A stretch of DNA of 64,000 nucleotides from positions 62,001 to 126,000 of the forward strand of contig CAZVGO010000005.1 of the NCBI GenBank assembly GCA_964626755.1. The letters are read 5' to 3'. This document shows, piece by piece, positions 1 through 9,341 of the stretch. The position numbers and the translations under genes are program-made. The notes beneath the pieces were generated by a model. It saw only the letters and a program-made list of their open reading frames with translations. It did no database searches and was not told the DNA's origin. Position 1 is the first letter of the stretch. Each line of letters begins with the position of its first letter. The DNA is from JACDAV01 sp964626755. GTDB lineage: Bacteria; Chloroflexota; Limnocylindria; Limnocylindrales; CSP1-4.

Positions 1-1086
1 GTGAACCAGTGGGCGAACGTGGTGCGCTGGGAGCTCCGCACGCGGCCGTTCCTGCGCACGGCCGAATTCCTGTGGCAGGAAGGCCACACGTTCCATGCCA
101 GCGCGGCCGAGGCCGGCGAGGAAGCGGTGCGGATGCTCGGCGTGTACCGCGAGATCTGGCACGACTGGCTCGCGATCCCGACGATCAGGGGCCGCAAGAG
201 CGAAGCCGAGAAGTTCCCAGGCGCCGAGGTGACGCTGACCGGCGAGGCGCTGATGGGCGACCGGCGCGCGCTGCAGATGGGCACCAGCCACGACCTCGGC
301 TCGAACTTCGCCCGGGCGTTCGACATCCGCTTCCTCGATCGCGACAACGAGCGGCGGCACCCTTTCGGGACGTCGTGGGGTTTCTCGTGGCGGACGATCG
401 GCGCAGAGATCATGGTCCACGGCGATGAGCGCGGCCTCGTCCTGCCACCGCGGATTGCGCCGATCCACGTCGTGGTTGTGCCGATCTGGCGAACGGTGGA
501 AGAGCGGGCGGCCGTGGAAGCGGCAATCGCCCCGGTCGAGGCCGCGCTGCGGGCACAGGCCGTCTTCGGCGACCAACGCATCAGCGTGCGGGTCGATCGG
601 CGCGACGACGTGACGCCCGGCTACAAGTTCAACGCTTGGGAGCTGCGCGGCGTCCCGATCCGGCTCGAGGTCGGGCCACGGGATGTCGCGGCGGGGACGA
701 TCATCGTGGCCGAGCGGTTGCCGGCGACGGACGGCTCGAGCGCGAAGGAGTCGGTCTCGGTCCATCACCTTCCGGCCGACGTCGCGGCGAGGCTCGAACG
801 GATTCAGACGCGCCTGCTGGAGCGAGCGATCACGTTCCAGCGCGCCAACACGCACCGGGTCTCCGGCTGGGACGACCTGGTCGCCGTGAACGCCGCGCAA
901 GGCGGCTTCCTCGTCACCGGCTGGTGCGGTTCGGCCGCCTGCGAACGCGAGGTCCAGGTCACAACCGGCGCCACGCTGCGCGTCATCCCCTTCGAGGGTG
1001 AGCTCCAGAAGCTTGAACCCCCGACCGCCTGTGCCCGCTGTGGCGCGCCGGCTTCGGAGACGGCGGTGTTCGCTCGCGCATACTGA
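1..1086 (+). CDS. proS: Prolyl-tRNA synthetase, archaeal/eukaryote-like type (5' end outside window)
   Basis: Charges tRNA-Pro with proline in the cytoplasm. The 361 visible residues match the C-terminal three quarters of the roughly 480-residue class II enzyme. They show the motif 2 region with RTRPFLRTAEFLWQEGHT near residues 13-30, the motif 3 stretch around GTSWGFSWR, the anticodon-binding domain, and the C-terminal zinc-type domain with GWCGSAACE and CARCGAP ending in Ala-Tyr. That last domain marks the archaeal-type (ProS type 3) form found in many Chloroflexota. The GTG at base 1 lies inside the protein, so the true start is upstream of the window. The gene ends with TGA, and no clear terminator follows. 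Confidence 0.95.
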   Translation: MNQWANVVRWELRTRPFLRTAEFLWQEGHTFHASAAEAGEEAVRMLGVYREIWHDWLAIPTIRGRKSEAEKFPGAEVTLTGEALMGDRRALQMGTSHDLGSNFARAFDIRFLDRDNERRHPFGTSWGFSWRTIGAEIMVHGDERGLVLPPRIAPIHVVVVPIWRTVEERAAVEAAIAPVEAALRAQAVFGDQRISVRVDRRDDVTPGYKFNAWELRGVPIRLEVGPRDVAAGTIIVAERLPATDGSSAKESVSVHHLPADVAARLERIQTRLLERAITFQRANTHRVSGWDDLVAVNAAQGGFLVTGWCGSAACEREVQVTTGATLRVIPFEGELQKLEPPTACARCGAPASETAVFARAY

Positions 1087-1204
1087 CCGGCGATGAGGAT
1101 GCGAGCGGGCGGTTCGAGGGCGAGACCGACCCGCGCGTATCAAAGGGCGTCCGCGGGGTCGGGCTTGCGGCTGGATGAAGGCGCGAACGGTGGCGCTGAA
1201 CCAT

Positions 1205-1380
1205 TCAGGCGGCCGCGCGCCAGGCGAGGTAGCCGACCGAGGCCACCTCGAGCCAGGCCCGGGCGGATCGACCATCTGGCGCCTCGGGATCACCGCCGGC
1301 GCGCCGCGCCGACCGGGCGGGTCAAACAGGTCGGCGACGAGCTCCCATTGCACATCCGAGAGCGTGATCGCGAAGCTCAT
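1205..1380 (-). pseudogene. Internally deleted IS5-type (DUF4096) transposase remnant
   Basis: Read from the ATG at 1380 on the minus strand, the first 36 or so codons encode the typical N-terminus of an IS5-family transposase (LSDVQWELVADLF, then a PRRQMVD segment). Conservation then stops abruptly. In another frame the next codons read SARAWLEVASVGYLAWRAAA and a stop, which looks like the enzyme's C-terminus. The catalytic DDE core is missing, so this is a dead copy left by internal deletion. The frame change fits decay. I saw no convincing terminal inverted repeats. The N-terminal match is recognised from memory of the family; the C-terminal match is inference. Confidence 0.55.
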
Positions 1381-1832
1381 GCCGCCAGTCTGCCGGCCGG
1401 CTATGTCACCTCATGCGGCACGATCCCGCCGATCCGAACGGGATCTTTCGGCCACAGGCCCTAAGAAGAGGGCGGCGCTCCTACGAGCTTCACCCATAGC
1501 GGCTGCTCTGAAGCGAGGAGCAGCCACATGCCACACGCGAGTGGAGACAGGCCGACCCGAGGGCCATTACGCGGTAGGAGTCCGACCGGAATCTCCGCAG
1601 GCTGCTTGAATAATCAGCCCTGCGGCGCCCGCGATCGAAGTATCGCCCAACCGTCCAGCCCTTCCGCCATTTCCCCACACGACGGGCGTTAAGAGGGGTC
1701 CAGCGCTACCCCAGAGGAGGTTTCGCCATGCACGTAGCCGCAACAGGCTAAGAATGGCGCAGTTGGGCCGGATCTCTCTCTGGCTAATGCCCACCCCGTG
1801 GAGATGTGACGAATCGGCGGCTGGCCGCTTCA
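1381..1832. other. Gene-poor interval downstream of proS
   Basis: About 450 bp with no reading frame that resembles a protein and lower GC than its surroundings. It contains one perfect 8-bp inverted repeat, listed separately. Together with the transposase remnant beside it, it looks like an old insertion/decay zone between proS and the glycogen cluster. Confidence 0.5.
1501..1525. repeat. Perfect 8-bp inverted repeat (hairpin)
   Basis: GGCTGCTC (1501-1508) and GAGCAGCC (1518-1525) flank a 9-nt loop. There is no T-run on either side, so an intrinsic terminator is not supported. It may be a remnant of the decayed element nearby. Confidence 0.4.
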
Positions 1833-3299
1833 TCAGGTCGCCGGGCCGGGCTGGCCCACCTCGCTGAGCGCGGCTCGATAAATCGCCGCCCCGTCGAGGC
1901 CCTGGCCGGGCGAGACGAGCAGGCCGAGGTCCGCGACGAGCGCACGCTCGAGACGGGTGCCCGCGATCCGGTCGACAAGCCGAACGGCGCGAGCCGCGCA
2001 ACGCAGGTTCTGCCTCGTCTCCGGGCGGATCGGGTCGTCCCAGTACCAGCCGTCGCTGGCGAACATTGCGAGCCGCCAGCGTTGCGCATCGAGGAGGCCA
2101 AGGAACGCCTCCCGATCGGAGGCCGGGGCACCGTCACCGAGCCAGCGAGCTGCGAACGCCGCCCCCGGCTCCACGCCGACGACGACGTCGACGAACGCGT
2201 CCCGCGCGGCGATCCGGTCCGGTGTGCCGGGAAGCCTCGCGAAGACCGACTCCGTGGCCGCGTCCATCGCCCCGGTGAGCCGGTCGAGCGCCGCCCGGAG
2301 CGGGGCCTTCCAGCGGCCGTCCACGGCGTCGGGGCACTCGGTCGACCAGCGCGCGACCCCGTGATGACAGCTCCACGATGTCCGCTCCGCGATTCGCGCA
2401 GTGCGGTGGGTCCGTTCTGGTGGCCCGAGGAGCACCGCCGCGAGCTGGGCGACGTCGAACCCGCGGTCGGGGACCCCTGGGCTGGGCGCGACGAGGCGGT
2501 GCAGGAACAAGTCGCGGAACTGCTGGTGATGGCCGTACAGCTCACCATCCGTGGCGATGACGATGAGCCCCGGCTCGCCGTCGGGGAACGGCGCGCTGCT
2601 CAGCCGCGTCGCGACCCGCTCCCGAGCGAAGCGGTCCGCGTCTGACGTCGCGGCCGGCTCGAACGAGACGGCGCCCGACAGGGACGAGTCGTAGAACGCC
2701 ACGACGACGCTCCGGCCGCCACCGAGCTCCACCCTGTACGGCCGGCGGCTGTCGAGGTTGACCTCGGCGGCCTGCCACGGGGCGAGGATCGTGTAGCGGA
2801 TCCCTTCCTCGGCGAGGGTACGGAGCGTCGGCAGGTCGACTGCTGTCTCGGGCAGCCACATCCCCTCTGCCTTGCGCCCGAACCGCAGCTCGAAGTCGCG
2901 CAGTCCCCAGCGGATCTCCGTCCGACGGTCCGACGCCGAGGCGAGCGGAAGGATCGAGTGGTGGAATGCCTGGGCCATTGCATTTCCGTGACGTGTGGTC
3001 GTCGGCGGGTCGACGCCGGGGAACTCGCGCCACCGATCGCCCGCCACGAGCTTGCGGAGCGTCTCGGTGGCCTGTGTGGCCATCCAGCCGGCAAGTGTCG
3101 GGCCGAGATTGAACGACGTCCGCGACAGCGTGCCGCGCTCCCCGATGGGCCGGTGGCACTCGGCCTCGATCCGGGCGTTCCAGTCGTGGAACGGCCCGGC
3201 CGTCGGGTCCGCCGGGATGTGGCCGCTGAACGGGTCGACCCGGAGGGGCTGGTAGAAGTGGGCGTGGACGACGAGCCGGCCGCGGGGAGCGTGGGTCAC
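1833..3299 (-). CDS. GH57 glycoside hydrolase, DUF3536-type
   Basis: A second GH57-fold protein of 488 residues, probably acting on alpha-glucans in the cytoplasm. Visible GH57 signatures are HAHFYQP (about residues 12-18), GMWLPET with the likely nucleophile Glu151, ATDGELYGHH with the likely acid Asp251, and the DUF3536-type SDGWYWDD near residue 400. The GTG start overlaps the stop of the upstream GH57 gene (GTGA), so the two are translationally coupled. The long frame upstream of this GTG lies inside the neighbour and is not used. Exact activity (amylase, branching or glucanotransferase) cannot be read from the sequence; the context is glycogen turnover. Confidence 0.85.
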   Translation of the reverse strand: MTHAPRGRLVVHAHFYQPLRVDPFSGHIPADPTAGPFHDWNARIEAECHRPIGERGTLSRTSFNLGPTLAGWMATQATETLRKLVAGDRWREFPGVDPPTTTRHGNAMAQAFHHSILPLASASDRRTEIRWGLRDFELRFGRKAEGMWLPETAVDLPTLRTLAEEGIRYTILAPWQAAEVNLDSRRPYRVELGGGRSVVVAFYDSSLSGAVSFEPAATSDADRFARERVATRLSSAPFPDGEPGLIVIATDGELYGHHQQFRDLFLHRLVAPSPGVPDRGFDVAQLAAVLLGPPERTHRTARIAERTSWSCHHGVARWSTECPDAVDGRWKAPLRAALDRLTGAMDAATESVFARLPGTPDRIAARDAFVDVVVGVEPGAAFAARWLGDGAPASDREAFLGLLDAQRWRLAMFASDGWYWDDPIRPETRQNLRCAARAVRLVDRIAGTRLERALVADLGLLVSPGQGLDGAAIYRAALSEVGQPGPAT

Positions 3300-5470
3300 G
3301 CGCCGGTCGACGCCGCGGCCGACTCCTCGGCTGCGCGGTCGCGGGTGGCAGCGACGACCTGGTCGACCCGCACCACCTTGCGGGCACCGGCCGCGAGCCG
3401 GATCGGCCACGACAGGAGGAGGCCGCTGCCCTGGTAGATGCGTTCGAAGCCCGCCTCGGAGTTCGACACCGTCTCGATCGGCGCCCACCACGCGTCGGCC
3501 GACGGGCTCGCGGTCGTCGCGAGGCTCAATCCGATGTAGTCGTTGCCCTGCTCGACCCGCGCGATGCCGCTCGCCTTGCCGCCGGTGTCGTGGGCGGACC
3601 GTCGACCGCCGACCTCATACCACGCCGCCGGGTTGCCGCCTCCGCCGAGCATCGTGATCGACCACTCGACGCCGAGAAGCGCCACGAATGGCCCGTCCGA
3701 CAGGTTCTCGATCGCGACCTCCAGCCCGAGGCTCGGCGTCGCGCGATCGCCACCGAGGGTCAGCACCTTCTCGACCCGGACGGCTCGATGCCCCTCGGGG
3801 GTCGATACCTGCCCGTCGCGCGCCACGACGAGCCGCCCGGGCTCGATCGCCACGATGCGGAACGGTCGATCGACGAAGTCCCCGAGCTCGCGCGCCCGCC
3901 CCGCGGCATACGCCTCGGGCGCCGTGCCCGGGTCGAGGAACCGGACGAGCCCGGAGCGGCGCTCGTGATCGTCGTAGTGGAGGTGGGCTGACAGGTCCGC
4001 CTCCTTCGTCCGGACGACGCCGTGGATCGACGCCGGCGCGGTGGTCGTGGCCGCGGCCGTCGCCGCCGCGCTCTCCTCGTGCCGGCGCAGCGTCTCGTGG
4101 TACGCCTCCGGCCGGCGGCGCATGACCGCGGTCAGCGCGTGCCGCGGCGCCCGGATGTCCCAGCCGCCGATCCCGGCGCCTTCGTCGAGGTCGACGGTGA
4201 CGACCTGGCCGGGATGGAGCAGCAGAGCCTCGTCGCGACCGTCGAGGTCGACGTCGCGGAGCTCCGCGCCCTCGGTCGCGCGGCTCGCGCGGTCCGCGGC
4301 GTCCTCGGCGGCGATGAGGTGCTCGTACGTCGCGAGGCGCATGTGGCTGATGTAGATCCCGCCGAACAGGCCGTGCCAGTAGCAGTCGTTCGACTGGCCC
4401 TGGTAGAGATGGTCGAGTGCCGCCCGCCGCTCGGACCCCTCCGCCATTGCGTCGACCTTCTCGGACGTCCGGAGCATCTGCTTGTGGAGGTCGTTGATCT
4501 CGCGGTACTTCACCTGGAAGTTTCGCCAGAAGCCGCCCCGCAACCAGCGCGCCTCGGGCCGCTTCTCGGCGACCGCGGCGTGGAGGAGGTCGGCAAACAC
4601 GAGCGCCTCGTCCGCCGGCAGTGCCCACTCGCCCATCTCCGCGTAGGAGCTCGTCGGGATGTAGACACGGCCGATCGGTGGCTCGCGCTCGAGCCAGTCC
4701 GACGGCGTGACGGTCGTCAGCCACGATGCGTTCGCCTCGAGCGCGTCGAAGAACCGGTCCACCCACCGGCCGCGGCCCCAGCAGTGCTCCCAGGTCGTCG
4801 GCCACGCGCCGAACTTCTCGCCGTCGTCGCCCATCATCCCGACCCGGGCACCATCCTCGGTCGCATGGTCGCGGAGGTAGGCCACCACGTCGTCGACCTC
4901 ACCGAACGGGATCCGGTAGCGCAACCCCTGCTCCGTCCCGAAGACCCGCAGGACGTGCCCCTGGTCCTCGGTCGTGTAGGCGCCCCAGAGGTTCTCCTCG
5001 GGGATCGACGCCGCCCGGAAATGCGCATCGTCGAGGATCGTCCAGCCGTAGCCGGCGGCCACGAGCGACGTTGGAAGGTCCGGCTCCCAGACGCGCTCCG
5101 CGAGCCACGCACCGCGTGGCGGCCGGCCGGTCAGTGCCTCGAGCTCATCCGCCATCCGCCGGAGCTGCCCGACCCGGTCGCGCTCCGGGAGCGAAGCGAG
5201 CACCGGCTCGTAGTAGCCGCCGCCGAGCAGCTCCACCTGGCCGCGGGAGACGAGCGCGCGCAACCGCTCGACGAACTCGGGCCGCTCCGCGCGCAGCCAC
5301 TCGAGCAGGGGTCCCGTGTAATGGAGCGAGAGCCGCACACCGGCGTGGCGCTCGATCGCATCGACCATGGGCCGGTACGCCCGATCGAAGACCTCGGCGA
5401 AGACCCACCCGAAGTTACCCACCGGCTGGTGGTTGTGGATCGCGAGAGCGAGCGAGATACGAGACGCCAC
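3296..5470 (-). CDS. GH57 4-alpha-glucanotransferase/alpha-amylase (DUF1925/DUF1926 domains)
   Basis: A 724-residue enzyme that remodels maltodextrins or glycogen. The N-terminal (beta/alpha)7 barrel starts with HNHQP (residues 12-16), has AWLAERVWEP with catalytic Glu125, and MMGDDGEKFGAWP with catalytic Asp around 215. These match the Thermococcus-type 4-alpha-glucanotransferase pattern. The C-terminal half fits the beta-rich DUF1925/DUF1926 domains. The GTG start at 5470 follows GAAAGGGA on the minus strand and sits 47 nt after the phosphorylase stop, so this is the second gene of a phosphorylase-GH57-GH57 operon. Alpha-amylase activity is the main alternative. Confidence 0.9.
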   Translation of the reverse strand: MASRISLALAIHNHQPVGNFGWVFAEVFDRAYRPMVDAIERHAGVRLSLHYTGPLLEWLRAERPEFVERLRALVSRGQVELLGGGYYEPVLASLPERDRVGQLRRMADELEALTGRPPRGAWLAERVWEPDLPTSLVAAGYGWTILDDAHFRAASIPEENLWGAYTTEDQGHVLRVFGTEQGLRYRIPFGEVDDVVAYLRDHATEDGARVGMMGDDGEKFGAWPTTWEHCWGRGRWVDRFFDALEANASWLTTVTPSDWLEREPPIGRVYIPTSSYAEMGEWALPADEALVFADLLHAAVAEKRPEARWLRGGFWRNFQVKYREINDLHKQMLRTSEKVDAMAEGSERRAALDHLYQGQSNDCYWHGLFGGIYISHMRLATYEHLIAAEDAADRASRATEGAELRDVDLDGRDEALLLHPGQVVTVDLDEGAGIGGWDIRAPRHALTAVMRRRPEAYHETLRRHEESAAATAAATTTAPASIHGVVRTKEADLSAHLHYDDHERRSGLVRFLDPGTAPEAYAAGRARELGDFVDRPFRIVAIEPGRLVVARDGQVSTPEGHRAVRVEKVLTLGGDRATPSLGLEVAIENLSDGPFVALLGVEWSITMLGGGGNPAAWYEVGGRRSAHDTGGKASGIARVEQGNDYIGLSLATTASPSADAWWAPIETVSNSEAGFERIYQGSGLLLSWPIRLAAGARKVVRVDQVVAATRDRAAEESAAASTGA

Positions 5471-5517
5471 TGGGCTGCGGTCCCTTTCGTGCTCGGGCAG
5501 CGGTCTGGGCTCGCGGA

Positions 5518-7725
5518 TCAGCCGGCCTCGGTGACGGTCGCGACGGGAGCCTCGGACTTCGGAGGTGGGATGCCGGCCGCCGGGAGGTACAGCTGCTCCG
5601 CGTACTCCTGGAGCATCCGGGTCGTCGAGAAGCGCCATATCGTCGATCCCATCGAACGCCGCATGAGGTCGACCCACGCGCGCGGCAAGCCGGCCTTCGT
5701 GCGGTCGAAGTAACAGGGCACGACCTCTTTCTCGAGCAGCCGGTAGAGGTCCATCGCGTCCGCCCAGTCCTGCGCTGCCTCGTCCGGGTTCGTCTCGCGA
5801 CCACCGATCGCCCAACCGTTGTCTCCGGTCCAGCCCTCGTCCCACCAGCCGTCGAGGACGCTCAGGTTGATCAGCCCGTTGGCGGCCGCTTTCATGCCGC
5901 TCGTGCCGGATGCCTCGAGCGGTCGGCGGGGGTTATTCAGCCACACGTCGACGCCCTGGACGAGGAACCGGGCGATCCGGATGTCGTAGTCCTCGAGGAT
6001 GAACACTCGGCCGCGCAGCTTCTCGGAGCGCGACTGGGCGAAGATCTCCTGGATCACCTGCTGGCCGGGGCGGTCGGCGGGATGGGCCTTGCCGGCGAAC
6101 ACGATCTGGACCGGACGCTTCTCGTCCCCCAGGAGGCGGGCGAGTCGGTCGATGTCGCTGAAGATCATCGATGCGCGCTTGTAGGTCGCGAAGCGCCGCG
6201 CAAATCCGATCGTCAAGGTGTTCGGATCGAAGGCCTGCTCGAGCTCCTCGAGGACCGCCGGTGCCTCGCCGTGACGGGCGAACTGGTTGCGCAGGCGGCC
6301 GCGGGCGAACGTCGCGAGCTCGCGCTTCTGGCGCAGGTGCGCTTCCCACAGCTCGGCCGGGGGGATCTTGTCGATCCGTTCCCAGAACCGGCGCACCGCG
6401 GTCTGGCTGTCGAGGTCGTCGAGGTCCGCGTCGAGATGACGGCCGAGGAGGTCGCGGACCGGGGTGCCGATCCAGCTCGGCATGTGGGCCCCGTTCGTGA
6501 TGCCGAGAATCCGCCCCTCGCCGAGGACCGGCTCCCAGGTCGCGTTGGCCGTCTCGGCATGGAGCTGGCTCACCGCGTTCGCGCCGTTCGTCAGGCGTAG
6601 CGAGAATGCCGTCATGTCGAACTGGCTCTCGTCGCCGTCGACGCCCCGCCCCCGCTCAAGGATCCTGGCAACGGGAACGCCGCCGGTATTCGGACGGCCG
6701 TCGCCGTCGAGCAGCGGCCCGGCGACGCGACGGACGAGCTCGACGTCGAAGCGCTCGTTGCCGGCCGAAACCGGGGTATGGATCGTGAACACGCTGTTCC
6801 GTCGGACGCGCTCCCAGGCCACATCGAGCGGCGCGCCGGACGCAACGAGCTCGCGGGCCCGCTCCGCGAGGAGGAACGCGGAGTGGCCCTCGTTGAGGTG
6901 CCAGACCGCCGCTCCGATCCCCAGTGCCCGGATCGCGCGGACGCCTCCAACGCCGAGGACCAGCTCCTGGTGGAGGCGCATCTCGCGGCCGCGGACGTAC
7001 AGGATGTGGGTGATCGGCCGGTCTGATTCGTCGTTCTCGGGGACGTCGGTATCGAGCAGGATGACCGGCACGCGACCGACCTGGACACACCAGGCGGCGA
7101 TCGTCAGGTCGCGGCCTGGCAGCTCCACCGTGACCTGGAGCGGGTCGCCGTCGGGGCCCTGGACGCGGCTGATCGGGAGTCGCGACAGGTCGTAGTCGGG
7201 ATAGTTGTGCTCCTGGTGGCCGTCGGCGTCGATCGACTGGCGGAAGTAGCCCTTCCTGTAGAGGAGGCCGACCGCGACGAAGGGGAGCGCCATGTCGCTG
7301 GCGGTCTTCGTGTGGTCGCCGGCAAGCACGCCGAGGCCGCCGGAGTAGATCCCCAGCGACTCATAGAGGCCGTACTCGGCGCAGAAGTAGGCGATCGGCC
7401 CGTCGAGCCTTCGGCCGTGACGGCGGTGGAACCAGTGATCGGCGCCGTTGGCCATGTAGCGGTCGAACTCGGCGAGGACGTCGTCGTACTCGGCCATGAA
7501 CGCCGGATCCTCGAGCAGTTGCGACCATGCGATCGTGCCGCTGAGGACGGGGATCGGATTGCGATAGCGGGCCCACGCGGTAGCGTCGATCCGGCCGAAG
7601 AGGATCTTCGCCCGGGGGTGCCAGCTCCAGTAGAGGTTGTAGGCGAGGCGGCGGAGACCTTCCAGCTGGGGCGGCAGGCGAAACGAGGCGCCGGGGATCG
7701 TGGGAACGGCGACCGACGGCTCCAT
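5518..7725 (-). CDS. glgP: Alpha-glucan (glycogen/maltodextrin) phosphorylase, GT35 short form
   Basis: Releases glucose-1-phosphate from alpha-1,4-glucans using pyridoxal phosphate. The 735-residue protein is of the short alpha-glucan phosphorylase type (classical GlgP is about 800-850). It shows an N-terminal domain with LYWSWHPRA, the substrate-site ENLWGA-free short layout, EGHSAFL, and the cofactor site SGTSGMKAAANG with the PLP-binding Lys, followed by LSVLDGWWDEG. It is the first gene of the operon with the two GH57 proteins and diverges from glycogen synthase. A TATCAT hexamer ends 8 nt before the ATG and no Shine-Dalgarno is possible, suggesting a leaderless mRNA. Confidence 0.93.
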   Translation of the reverse strand: MEPSVAVPTIPGASFRLPPQLEGLRRLAYNLYWSWHPRAKILFGRIDATAWARYRNPIPVLSGTIAWSQLLEDPAFMAEYDDVLAEFDRYMANGADHWFHRRHGRRLDGPIAYFCAEYGLYESLGIYSGGLGVLAGDHTKTASDMALPFVAVGLLYRKGYFRQSIDADGHQEHNYPDYDLSRLPISRVQGPDGDPLQVTVELPGRDLTIAAWCVQVGRVPVILLDTDVPENDESDRPITHILYVRGREMRLHQELVLGVGGVRAIRALGIGAAVWHLNEGHSAFLLAERARELVASGAPLDVAWERVRRNSVFTIHTPVSAGNERFDVELVRRVAGPLLDGDGRPNTGGVPVARILERGRGVDGDESQFDMTAFSLRLTNGANAVSQLHAETANATWEPVLGEGRILGITNGAHMPSWIGTPVRDLLGRHLDADLDDLDSQTAVRRFWERIDKIPPAELWEAHLRQKRELATFARGRLRNQFARHGEAPAVLEELEQAFDPNTLTIGFARRFATYKRASMIFSDIDRLARLLGDEKRPVQIVFAGKAHPADRPGQQVIQEIFAQSRSEKLRGRVFILEDYDIRIARFLVQGVDVWLNNPRRPLEASGTSGMKAAANGLINLSVLDGWWDEGWTGDNGWAIGGRETNPDEAAQDWADAMDLYRLLEKEVVPCYFDRTKAGLPRAWVDLMRRSMGSTIWRFSTTRMLQEYAEQLYLPAAGIPPPKSEAPVATVTEAG

Positions 7726-7733
7726 GTCGGCGC

Positions 7734-7739
7734 ATGATA
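7734..7739 (-). promoter_or_regulatory. Predicted -10 box of leaderless glgP transcript
   Basis: TATCAT on the minus strand, 8 nt before the ATG at 7725. No -35 is evident. This is one of 15 similarly placed hexamers in the window. Confidence 0.55.
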
Positions 7740-7848
7740 CTGGTTCGTGCTCCCCGCGTGAACCGGTTTAGTCGTTCGGATTCGAGGCTCCAGCCTCGCA
7801 TCCGCATCGCTCGCCGGGGCGGGGCGCGTCTCCGCCTTGCGACGACGC

Positions 7849-7854
7849 TACCAT
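7849..7854 (+). promoter_or_regulatory. Predicted -10 box of leaderless glgA transcript
   Basis: TACCAT, 7 nt before the GTG at 7862 and only 4 nt before an in-frame GTG at 7859. The spacing favours the second GTG as the start. Confidence 0.5.
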
Positions 7855-7861
7855 CCACGTG

Positions 7862-9340
7862 GTGCGCGTCGCCTTCATCGCCGCCGAGTGCGAGCCCTGG
7901 GCCAAGACCGGCGGTCTGGCCGACGTCGTCGACGCGCTTGCCCGGGCACTCGGCAAGCAGCCCGGCCGGCCGGTCGAGCCGGTCGACGTGTTCCTCCCGC
8001 GCTACCGGTCCGTGCCGGTGCCCGCCGATGCGACGTCCGTCCTGACCGTCCGCGTCCCCGACCCGTTGGCGGCCGCCGGCGCGACGGACGTTCGAATCGT
8101 CGACGTTGCGGCCGATGGCTACCGTCTCCGGCTGGTCGAACATCCGCCGGCATTCGACCGCGAGGGGTTCTACGGCGACGCGAGCGGGGACTTCGCGGAC
8201 AACGCCTGGCGGTTCGGGCTGTTCTCGCGGGCCGCCCTGGAGGCGCTCCGCGTCGAGGGCCGCCGGCCCGACGTCATCCATCTCCACGACTGGCATGCCG
8301 CGCCGGCAGTGCTGTTCCGCGACCGGTGGTATGCGGACGACCCGGTCATCGGCCCGGCGGCCGTTCTGACGACGCTTCACAACCTCGCGTACCACGGCTG
8401 GACGCCGCGCGACCGGCTCGGCCAGCTCGGTCTCGTGCCGGGCGGGCCACTCGTGCGCGCGAACGCCGACGGGATCGACCTCCTCCGGATCGCGATCGAG
8501 CGGTCCGAACTCACCAATACCGTCAGCCCGGGCTTCGCCGCCGAAGCGCTGACGCCCGAGTACGGGATGGGCCTCGAGGGCGTGCTGCGGGCGAAGGGCG
8601 ACCGGTTCTTCGGGATCCTCAACGGTCTCGACACGACCGTCTGGAATCCGGCGACCGACAAGGATCTCGCCGCGCCATACTCGGCCGCGGACCTCCGCGG
8701 GAAGGCAGCGGACAGGCGCGACCTCCTCGAGCGGGTGGGTCTCGACGCGACGGATCCCGGTCCGGTCCTCGGGATGATCGGGCGGCTCGACCCGCAGAAG
8801 GGGTTCGACCTCCTCGCCGGCGCCGCGGTGCGGCTCATCGCCCGCGGCGCGCGCCTCGTGGTCCTCGGGACCGGCCACCCGGAGCAGATCGCGGGCCTGC
8901 GCCGGCTCGCAGTCGCGCGACCCGACCGCGTCTCCCTGATCGAGTCGTTCGATCGCGCGATGGCCCGCCGGATCTACGCCGGGATCGACCTGTTCGTCAT
9001 GCCGTCACGGTTCGAGCCGTGTGGGCAGGGGCAGATGATCGCGCTGCGCTACGGATCGCCGCCGATCGTCCGGCGGACCGGGGGTCTGCGCGACACCGTG
9101 ATCGACGAGATCGTGCGGCCGGGGCAGGGGACGGGGTTCGCGTTCGATGCCGCCACGCCGGAGGCGCTCTACGCCGCGTGCGATGCGGCGATCTCGTACT
9201 TCGAATCCGCAGGAACGGAGTGGTCCGGGCTCGTTCAGCGCGGCATGGCCGTCGACTTCGACTGGACGACGGGCTCAGCTCCGCCCTACGTCGAAGCCTA
9301 CGAGCGGGCGGCGCGGATCCGCCGCGAGGAGCACACCTGA
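7862..9340 (+). CDS. glgA: Glycogen synthase, GT5 (ADP-glucose type)
   Basis: Elongates glycogen from nucleotide-activated glucose. The N-terminal Rossmann domain carries the donor-site motif WAKTGGLADV (Lys15), then HLHDWH. The C-terminal GT-B domain has GMIGRLDPQKGFDL and the family signature SRFEPCGQGQMIALRYG with TGGLRDTV. The length of about 492 residues is normal. Two adjacent in-frame GTG codons (7859, 7862) are possible starts; the second is chosen because it lies 7 nt after a TACCAT -10 box. It diverges from the glgP operon, so synthesis and breakdown are driven from one 130-bp intergenic region. It ends 1 bp from the convergent hydrolase gene. Confidence 0.93.
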   Translation: MRVAFIAAECEPWAKTGGLADVVDALARALGKQPGRPVEPVDVFLPRYRSVPVPADATSVLTVRVPDPLAAAGATDVRIVDVAADGYRLRLVEHPPAFDREGFYGDASGDFADNAWRFGLFSRAALEALRVEGRRPDVIHLHDWHAAPAVLFRDRWYADDPVIGPAAVLTTLHNLAYHGWTPRDRLGQLGLVPGGPLVRANADGIDLLRIAIERSELTNTVSPGFAAEALTPEYGMGLEGVLRAKGDRFFGILNGLDTTVWNPATDKDLAAPYSAADLRGKAADRRDLLERVGLDATDPGPVLGMIGRLDPQKGFDLLAGAAVRLIARGARLVVLGTGHPEQIAGLRRLAVARPDRVSLIESFDRAMARRIYAGIDLFVMPSRFEPCGQGQMIALRYGSPPIVRRTGGLRDTVIDEIVRPGQGTGFAFDAATPEALYAACDAAISYFESAGTEWSGLVQRGMAVDFDWTTGSAPPYVEAYERAARIRREEHT

Positions 9341-9341
9341 T

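Noticed and set aside
1093..1609. Overlapping plus-strand frames after proS as a small gene
   Set aside because: They run through the decayed transposase on the other strand, with Arg/Pro-rich random composition and no ribosome binding site.
4022..6600. Long plus-strand open frames opposite the GH57 and phosphorylase genes
   Set aside because: They are antisense shadows in high-GC DNA: Arg/Pro/Ala-rich, without family signatures, while the minus strand shows clear catalytic motifs.
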